Shown: positions 55,755 through 61,699 of the stretch, piece after piece
Numbering within the stretch: position 1 is the first letter of the stretch
Layout of the letters: each line of letters opens with the position of its first letter
Source of the DNA: Microbacterium sp. LKL04
Lineage (GTDB): Bacteria; Actinomycetota; Actinomycetes; Actinomycetales; Microbacteriaceae
Direction of reading: 5' to 3'
Length of the DNA stretch: 64,000 nt
Assembly: GCF_900102005.1 (NCBI RefSeq)
Contig: NZ_LT627736.1
Location: forward strand, 1,302,001-1,366,000
Made by a program: the position numbers and the translations under genes
The notes under the pieces: model-generated
Database searches by the model: none
What the model saw: the letters and a program-made list of their open reading frames with translations, nothing else
Told to the model about the DNA's origin: nothing

Positions 55755-58228
55755 CCGCCGCGCCCACCCGTCGCGACGCCCGTCGCCGTCCGGCGCCCTC
55801 GCGCACCGGCTTCTACGTCGGTCAGGCTGTCGTCATCGACCTGCTCCTGGCGGTGGGCGCGATCGCTGCCTGGCCCATTTACCGCAGCACGGCGTTCATT
55901 GTGGTCGTCTCGGCGGGCATCGCCGCGGGCCACGTCGTGGCGGCCATGGGCGTCCGGTGGCGGTGGTCGGGGTGGTGGGTCGCGCTCGCGGCGCTCGGCG
56001 CCTACCTGGCTCTGGGCGTGCCCGTTGCAGCCGCCGGGTCCCTCTCCTCGGCCGACGCCGCCCTCCGCGCCCTGGTGAGCGTCGCGACGGCCCCGGTGAC
56101 CGGGTGGAAGGACCTCCTGACCCTCGAACTGCCGCTCGGCAGTTACCAGGCGACCCTCGCGCCCACCCTCCTGCTCTTCCTCGGCAGCGCCGTCGCGGCG
56201 CTCTCGATCGCCTGGCGGGGAACGAGATGGTGGATGCCTGCGGTCGCCGTGTCGCTGGTACCCGCCGTCTTCGGGGTCGCCTTCGGCGCCCGCTCGCTCG
56301 CCGCGCCCCTGCGCGTCGGTCCGGTGGCGGTTCAGCCCGAGACACTGGTGGGTATCGCAGCTCTCGTGACCGCTCTGGTCGCCGTCATCTGGCGGACGAC
56401 CGACGAGCGCCGTCGGGCGCTCGCGACGGCGAGCGCTGCAACCGGAGTGGTGCGGGGACCCGGTGGCCGCCGACGGGGCAGCGCGGCGCGCGCTGCGACG
56501 GCGGTCGGGATGGTCGTCGTCGCCATCGCGGCCGCCGCTGCCTGGGGCCCGTGGGCTCTCGCCGACCAGCCCCGGTCGGTCGCGCGGAGTGTCGTCGACC
56601 CGATCCTCGAACTCGAACGGGCACCGAGTCCGCTGGCCGCCTACCGCGCGTCGTTCACCGATGAACGCTACGACGAGACACTGTTCACCGTGACGGCGTC
56701 GACGGGGCTCGATCGTGTGCGACTCGCGACGCTCCCGTTCTACGACGGTCGCACCGTCCGGGCGGTCGACCCGGTCACGGGCGCCGCGGACCCGATGACC
56801 TCGTTCACCCGAGTGCCCTCGAGCCTCGACGAGAGTGCCGCCGGCGCAGCCGTCGTCACGGTGCGGATGGGCACCGGCACCGGCATCTGGGTGCCGACCA
56901 TCGGCGCGCTCCGGGCGATCGCGTTCGAGGGACCGCGCGCGGCCGACTTCGCCGACGGCTTCTTCCACAACGCGGCGACCGGCGGCGCCATCGAGATCGC
57001 CGATCCGGGGCTCACCGCGGGAGACGCGTACCGGCTCGAAGTCGTCCCGGAGCCCGCCGCGGCACCCGTGGCATCCCTCGTTCCGTCGCGGACCGGACCG
57101 TCCCTGCCTGCCGAGGCTGTCCCGGCGTCGCTGACGGAGTGGATCGAGGCGCAGCAGGCGGGATCGGGAGGGAGCGGGCTCGAGATCCTGCTCGATCGGT
57201 TGCGCTCGCGCGGCTACCTGAGCCACGCGCTGCAGCTGACCCCGGGTCAGACCCCGTCGTGGCTGCAGGACCTCGGCGAGGGCGGTTTCCAATCGTCGCG
57301 AGCGGGCCACTCCGCAGACCGGATCGGTGCGCTCTTCACTCAGCTCCTCGACCGCGAGGCAGAGGCGCCCGGCGGTTCCGATGCCGACCTCGTGGCCGCG
57401 GTGGGCGACGACGAGCAGTTCGCGGTCGCCGGAATGATCATCGCCGATCAGCTCGGCTTCAACGCCCGCGTCGTGGTCGGCACCCGCCTCGCGTCCGCCG
57501 AGGACCTGCCGGTGTGCGACGAGGGCGCCTGTCGCGGCGGGGATCTCGCCGCGTGGATCGAGGTGCAGGATGCCGCCGGCCGGTGGACCCCGATCGACGT
57601 GACACCGCAGCACGAGAGCTTCCCCTCCCCCGACCTCGAACAGCGACGCGATCCCGAGAACCCGACGGATGTCCGACGGGACGAGGCCGAGCCGGTCCTG
57701 CCCGCCGACGCCTCTCCCGCCGATGGCGACCGCCCGGCGCAGGATGCGCCGGACGAACAGGCCGACCTCTCCGCGCTCTGGACGGCGGTCCGCATCGGCG
57801 GCATCTCCCTGCTCGCCGTCGTCGTCCTCGTCGGCCCACTCGTCACGGTTCTCGCGATCAAGGCGCTTCGACGCCGCGGCCGACGGCGTCGCCCTGATGT
57901 CGCCGAACGGTTCAGCGGCGGCTGGGAGGAGTACGTCGACACAGCAGTCGACCACGGATACCCCGCACCGGCGCATCTCACCCGGCAAGAGCTCGCGCTC
58001 CTCTTCGCGCAGGGTGCCGACGGGGGCGCCGGGACACGGCTGGCGACGTGGGCCGACCGCTCGGTGTTCGATGTGGCTCCCCCGTCGACGGAGGAGAACG
58101 ACGAGTTCTGGCGGATCGTCGCAGCCGAGCGTTCCCGGTTCGCCGCCGGCAAGGGCTTCTGGGCGCGACTGCGGGCGCGACTGTCGCTCCGCTCATTGCT
58201 GCCGCGCACACGGCCCCGGCGCCGATAG
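55751..58228 (+). CDS. Transglutaminase-like membrane protein (TgpA type), apparent loss of catalytic residues
   Basis: 825 residues. About six N-terminal helices (20-240), an external part with the transglutaminase-like fold (about 460-630), one helix (about 680-705) and a cytoplasmic tail, as in TgpA/DUF3488 proteins. In the usual layout the nucleophile sits in GxCExFA; here it reads GDDEQFA with Asp554. The histidine segment DAHAW is DLAAW with Ala600. Only the Asp (Asp616 in PIDVTP) remains. It is thus likely a non-enzymatic binding or structural protein. ATGA overlap with DUF58; its TAG stop is part of the next promoter box. Confidence 0.87.
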   Translation: MTAAPTRRDARRRPAPSRTGFYVGQAVVIDLLLAVGAIAAWPIYRSTAFIVVVSAGIAAGHVVAAMGVRWRWSGWWVALAALGAYLALGVPVAAAGSLSSADAALRALVSVATAPVTGWKDLLTLELPLGSYQATLAPTLLLFLGSAVAALSIAWRGTRWWMPAVAVSLVPAVFGVAFGARSLAAPLRVGPVAVQPETLVGIAALVTALVAVIWRTTDERRRALATASAATGVVRGPGGRRRGSAARAATAVGMVVVAIAAAAAWGPWALADQPRSVARSVVDPILELERAPSPLAAYRASFTDERYDETLFTVTASTGLDRVRLATLPFYDGRTVRAVDPVTGAADPMTSFTRVPSSLDESAAGAAVVTVRMGTGTGIWVPTIGALRAIAFEGPRAADFADGFFHNAATGGAIEIADPGLTAGDAYRLEVVPEPAAAPVASLVPSRTGPSLPAEAVPASLTEWIEAQQAGSGGSGLEILLDRLRSRGYLSHALQLTPGQTPSWLQDLGEGGFQSSRAGHSADRIGALFTQLLDREAEAPGGSDADLVAAVGDDEQFAVAGMIIADQLGFNARVVVGTRLASAEDLPVCDEGACRGGDLAAWIEVQDAAGRWTPIDVTPQHESFPSPDLEQRRDPENPTDVRRDEAEPVLPADASPADGDRPAQDAPDEQADLSALWTAVRIGGISLLAVVVLVGPLVTVLAIKALRRRGRRRRPDVAERFSGGWEEYVDTAVDHGYPAPAHLTRQELALLFAQGADGGAGTRLATWADRSVFDVAPPSTEENDEFWRIVAAERSRFAAGKGFWARLRARLSLRSLLPRTRPRRR

Positions 58229-58231
58229 GGT
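58226..58231 (+). promoter_or_regulatory. Candidate internal promoter -10 of the second half of the module
   Basis: TAGGGT, whose first three bases are the stop of the transglutaminase-like gene. A start near 58238 would give a leader of about 39 nt containing GGAGGA before the membrane FHA gene. Confidence 0.4.
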
Positions 58232-58276
58232 GTGCGATGCGGGACCGAGGGAACCCATGACGGAGGACGAGGACAC

Positions 58277-59494
58277 ATGCAGAGCGTGACGACGGGGAGC
58301 GTGCTCCCGATCGCCGAAGACGCCGCCGGATCGTTGGCAGGTGTCGCCGCGGTGTCACTCGTGGCCGTCGTGATCCAGCTGATCGCAGCGGTCGGCGTGT
58401 ACGTCTGGGGGTCGATGGCCCTCGCGGCCGTCTTCCGCAAGACGGACCGACCGCCGGGTCGAGCCTGGGTCCCGGTGTGGAACCTCTGGCTGCTGTTCGA
58501 ACTGTCGGGGATGAAGGGCTGGTGGGCTGCCATCCTGGTGGGCGGCGGCATCCTGACCGTCATCCTGTCGACGGTGACGTCGTCTCTGTTCGCGCAGTCC
58601 GCGCAGAACGCCGCGTTCGGCGGGGGCGGAGACGCCTCGGGCGCCCTCCTGGCCGCGGCCGTCGTCCCGGTCGTCCTCTTCTTGGTGTTCGCCGCGGCCG
58701 CCGTGATCCTGATGCTGCGCATGATGGGTCCCCTCAACCGCGGCTTCGGCCGCGGCAGCGGGTTCGTCGTGCTCGGCGCCCTGCTCCTCCCCGTCTGGGC
58801 CTCGGTGATCGGGTGGGGTTCGGCGACCTGGCAGGGCGTCCCTCGGGGCGGGATCCCCCCGACTCCGTTCGCCGCCCCGCCCGCTGCACCGGTCGCTGCG
58901 CCCGCGACCGCCGACACCACCGCCTTCGCGCCGCCGCCCGCGCCTGCGCCCGTCGCTCCCGCGCCGTCGCTCGCATCCCCGGCCCCCGTTGCGGTGCCCC
59001 TGCAGCCGGGCGCACCGGTGCCGACGAATCCCTGGTCGCCGCCTCCGCTCGCGCCCGCGACGCCGGCCGCCGCTCCGATCATCGCCGCGCCCGTCGCGCC
59101 GCCGTTCGACGCGGCGCCGGCCGCCGAGACCGGAGTCGAGGAGCACACCGTCCTCGCCGCGCACCGTCGGCCGAGCGCCACGCTCCGGCTGCCGACCGGA
59201 GAGACCGTCGCGCTCACCGCTGCCGTGATCGTGCTGGGCCGCAACCCCGCACCGCCGACGGACGAGCCGGGGGCGCAGACCGTCGCGATCGACGACGCGA
59301 CCCGTACGGTCTCGAAGACCCACGCGCTCCTGCGCCGCACGGACGACGGCTGGAACATCACCGACCTCTCGTCCACGAACGGCGTCCTCGTCGGCGACAG
59401 CGAATCCGAGATCCCCGTCGGGACGCCCACTCCCCTCGCCGGCCGGTTCCTTCTCGGCGACGCCGAACTCACCTTCGATGCGGGCGCGCGATGA
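58277..59494 (+). CDS. Membrane protein with DUF5684-like N-terminus and C-terminal FHA domain
   Basis: 405 residues. Four hydrophobic segments (about 20-52, 82-105, 122-148 and 160-180) resemble DUF5684. A long Pro/Ala linker (185-282) comes next, then EEHTVLAAHRR (Thr291) and an FHA domain (about 302-400) with VIVLGRNPAPP, TVSKTHALL and DLSSTNGVLVG, all phosphothreonine contacts present. The Thr291 motif resembles the kinase's TILAG and the repeats of the gene two downstream. ATG with GGAGGA; the stop overlaps the phosphatase ATG (ATGA). Confidence 0.87.
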   Translation: MQSVTTGSVLPIAEDAAGSLAGVAAVSLVAVVIQLIAAVGVYVWGSMALAAVFRKTDRPPGRAWVPVWNLWLLFELSGMKGWWAAILVGGGILTVILSTVTSSLFAQSAQNAAFGGGGDASGALLAAAVVPVVLFLVFAAAAVILMLRMMGPLNRGFGRGSGFVVLGALLLPVWASVIGWGSATWQGVPRGGIPPTPFAAPPAAPVAAPATADTTAFAPPPAPAPVAPAPSLASPAPVAVPLQPGAPVPTNPWSPPPLAPATPAAAPIIAAPVAPPFDAAPAAETGVEEHTVLAAHRRPSATLRLPTGETVALTAAVIVLGRNPAPPTDEPGAQTVAIDDATRTVSKTHALLRRTDDGWNITDLSSTNGVLVGDSESEIPVGTPTPLAGRFLLGDAELTFDAGAR

Positions 59495-60342
59495 CGATGC
59501 GCGAGCCCTCGCCTCTCCCGTTCGAGGTCATCAGCGGCGCCCTCACCGATACGGGGCTCCGCCGTCGCGTCAACGAGGACTCGCACCTCGCGAGCTTCCC
59601 CGTCTTCGTCGTCGCCGACGGGATGGGCGGCCACGAGGCGGGCGATCTGGCTTCTGCAGCCGTGATCGACGCATTCCGCGGCTTCGTGGGCCGCGGCGAC
59701 GTGACGCCCCAAGAGGTCGCCGATGCGGTCCACGCCGCGCATGCGTCGGTCGGTGCGATCTCCCGGCGGACGACGCGGGGCGCGGGGTCCACCCTCACCG
59801 GCATCGTGGCGGTCCAGCAGAACGGCGAGAACCGGTGGCTCGTCGTCAACGTCGGCGACTCCCGCGTGTACCGGCTGCTGTCCGAGCGTCTGGAGCAGCT
59901 CACCGTCGACCACTCGGTCGCGCAGGAGATGGTGGATGCCGGCCGGCTGGCCCGCGAGGACATGTCGTCGTTCGAGGGACGCAACGTCATCACACGAGCC
60001 GTCGGCGGCGAGCAGAGCCCCGCCGACTTCTGGCTCCTGCCCGTGGTCACCGGCGAGCGCCTGCTCGTCTGCTCGGACGGTCTGTCCGGCGAGATCACGG
60101 ACGAGGCGATCCGCGCCGGACTCCTCTCGGGAGCCTCCCCCGCCCAGACGACCGGCGCGCTCATCTCGCAGGCCCTGGCTCACGGCGGGCGCGACAACGT
60201 CACGGCGATCGTCGTGGACGTGGTGGCCGGCGGCATCCACCCCCGGCTCGAAGACACGACGGGCGGTCTCGTCACGAGCGAGCCCGCGTCCGGCACGATC
60301 GAGGTCGAGACGGTCCCCTCCCGCCGGAGACGTCATGACTGA
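59491..60342 (+). CDS. PP2C-family protein phosphatase
   Basis: 283 residues, cytoplasmic, no membrane helix. It should reverse the kinase's phosphorylations using two Mn/Mg ions. All metal-site motifs are intact: RRRVNEDSHL, VVADGMGGHEAGD, LVVNVGDSRVYRL, LLVCSDGLSGEI and GGRDNVTAIVV. The C-terminal tail is Thr-rich (EDTTGGLVTS). The gene overlaps the FHA gene by 4 nt and the repeat-protein gene by 8 nt, so writer, reader and eraser share one transcript region. Confidence 0.95.
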   Translation: MTMREPSPLPFEVISGALTDTGLRRRVNEDSHLASFPVFVVADGMGGHEAGDLASAAVIDAFRGFVGRGDVTPQEVADAVHAAHASVGAISRRTTRGAGSTLTGIVAVQQNGENRWLVVNVGDSRVYRLLSERLEQLTVDHSVAQEMVDAGRLAREDMSSFEGRNVITRAVGGEQSPADFWLLPVVTGERLLVCSDGLSGEITDEAIRAGLLSGASPAQTTGALISQALAHGGRDNVTAIVVDVVAGGIHPRLEDTTGGLVTSEPASGTIEVETVPSRRRRHD

Positions 60343-60877
60343 TCCGGTCGACGACCGCACTCATCGCGCCGACCACGAGGAACCCGACGACGAGACCCTG
60401 CTCGCGGCGCGACACGACCCGGACGACCGGACGCGTCTGGCTGAGCGGCGTTCGCCCGATGACGAGACCCGGCTCGCCGCGCGCCACACGCCCGACGACG
60501 AGACGCTCCTCGCCGAACGACGTGCGGCCGATGACGCGACCCTCCTCGCGGAGCGACGGGCCGATGAGGAGACCCGCGTGGCCGAACGGCGGGAGGCATC
60601 CGATCCCCCCGGGCGCGGTGTCGTCCACGGGCGGGCAGACACACCCCGCTCCGCCTCGACGGCGGGGACCCTGGCTTCCCGCGCGGTGTACGCACCTCGT
60701 GGCGGCGAGGCGCCGCCGGCGATCACCCGCGCTCCGGTCGCACCGCCGACCGCGACGACCCCCGCGCCCGCGGCACGTCCGCGCCGCGGTGGTTTCATCG
60801 CGATCGCGGTCGTGGGCGTGACGCTCGTCGCCGGCGCCGCGTGGGGGATCATCCAGATCGTTCAAGGGGGCATGTGA
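60335..60877 (+). CDS. Small membrane protein with seven 12-residue threonine repeats
   Basis: 180 residues; no family recognised. Residues 6-86 are a charged, probably disordered array in which DD-x-T-x-L-A-x-R recurs: Thr9, 21, 33, 45, 57, 69 and 80 are spaced 12 apart (the last 11). The middle ones read DDETLLAAR, DDETRLAAR and DDETLLAER. A Pro/Ala linker (95-150), one helix (about 153-176) and a four-residue tail follow, so the repeats face the cytosol with the kinase and FHA proteins. I infer a multivalent phosphorylation platform. Overlaps the PP2C stop by 8 nt; its TGA shares one base with the next ATG. Confidence 0.82.
   Translation: MTDPVDDRTHRADHEEPDDETLLAARHDPDDRTRLAERRSPDDETRLAARHTPDDETLLAERRAADDATLLAERRADEETRVAERREASDPPGRGVVHGRADTPRSASTAGTLASRAVYAPRGGEAPPAITRAPVAPPTATTPAPAARPRRGGFIAIAVVGVTLVAGAAWGIIQIVQGGM
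60350..60592 (+). repeat. In-frame 36-bp tandem repeat encoding threonine units
   Basis: About seven diverged units of 36 bp (last one 33 bp) inside the small membrane protein gene. The encoded register stays fixed although the codons differ, which suggests selection for the protein periodicity rather than a recent slippage array. Confidence 0.75.
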
Positions 60878-61623
60878 TGACGGAAGACATCGAGTTGACA
60901 GCCGAGACGGATGCCGCCGAGCTCGGCATCGAGTTCTGCGGAGAGTGGTTCCACCCGACGCCCGGCCAGACGTACTCGATCGGGCGCGACGCCGATCTCG
61001 TGATCGACACGAACCCGTACCTGCACCGGCGGCTGCTCGAGATCGAGTCCTCCCAGGGCATGTGGTGGCTCACCAACACGGGGCGATCGATCTCCGTCGC
61101 CCTGGCGACGTCGGACGGCGCCTACCAGGCGATGCTCGGTCCCGGCACCCGCGTGCCTCTGGTCTTCCCCGAATTGATGGTCATGTTCACGGCCGGGGCG
61201 TACACGTACGAATTCTCGATCCGCAACGGAGCCGCGCGGTTCACGGGCCGGATCACGGGGCTCGACGGCGACAGCACCGACGGCGGCACGACCATCGGTG
61301 CGGTTCCTCTGACCGCCAGTCAGCGTCTCCTCCTGATCGCGCTCTGCGAGCCGATCCTGCGCGGCGGGATGATGGGCTCGAGCCAGATCCCGACGTCGGC
61401 GAAGGCCGCGGAACGGCTCGGGTGGCCGCTGACGACCTTCAACCGCAAGCTCGACAACGTGTGCGACAAGTTCGACCGCGAGGGCGTCCAGGGGCTCCGC
61501 GGCGGCGTCGGCAAGCTGGCCACGAATCGGCGCGCACGCCTCGTCGAGCACGCGATCCTCTCGCGCCTCGTGACGGCGGCCGACCTGCCGCTGCTCGACG
61601 AACCGCAGAACACCGACCGCTGA
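60877..61623 (+). CDS. FHA-like protein with C-terminal helix-turn-helix, last gene of the module
   Basis: 248 residues, cytoplasmic. The N-terminal half has an FHA-like beta pattern: TYSIGRDADLVIDTNPYLHRRLLEI, then WWLTNTGRS. The Ser of SxxH and the STNG of true FHA domains are missing or changed, so phosphothreonine binding is doubtful. The C-terminal half (about 145-235) looks helical and winged-helix-like (LTASQRLLLIALCEPIL, SAKAAERLGWPLTTFNRKLDNV). It may link the module to transcription. The ATG overlaps the previous stop (TGATG) and a strong hairpin follows the gene. Confidence 0.78.
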   Translation: MTEDIELTAETDAAELGIEFCGEWFHPTPGQTYSIGRDADLVIDTNPYLHRRLLEIESSQGMWWLTNTGRSISVALATSDGAYQAMLGPGTRVPLVFPELMVMFTAGAYTYEFSIRNGAARFTGRITGLDGDSTDGGTTIGAVPLTASQRLLLIALCEPILRGGMMGSSQIPTSAKAAERLGWPLTTFNRKLDNVCDKFDREGVQGLRGGVGKLATNRRARLVEHAILSRLVTAADLPLLDEPQNTDR

Positions 61624-61629
61624 GCCTGC

Positions 61630-61671
61630 GCCGGCGGGTGCCGGGCGCGACGCGCGCGGGCGCCCGCCGGC
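61630..61671 (+). terminator. Hairpin ending the phospho-signalling module
   Basis: Arms 61630-61642 and 61659-61671 pair over 13 positions with one G-U (outer nine pairs GCCGGCGGG/CCCGCCGGC are perfect), loop 16 nt. It lies 7 nt after the stop and 15 nt before the next -10 box. No U-run. Confidence 0.6.
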
Positions 61672-61685
61672 ATCCGCCCGCGCGA

Positions 61686-61691
61686 TAGCAT
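61686..61691 (+). promoter_or_regulatory. Candidate leaderless promoter -10 of the helicase gene
   Basis: TAGCAT, 8 nt before the GTG at 61700, with no convincing Shine-Dalgarno sequence between. Confidence 0.5.
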
Positions 61692-61699
61692 CGAAGGCT

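Noticed and set aside
60350..60592. 36-bp repeats as a CRISPR-like or slippage array
   Set aside because: Units are in frame, diverged at the DNA level and without unique spacers; they encode a regular protein repeat.
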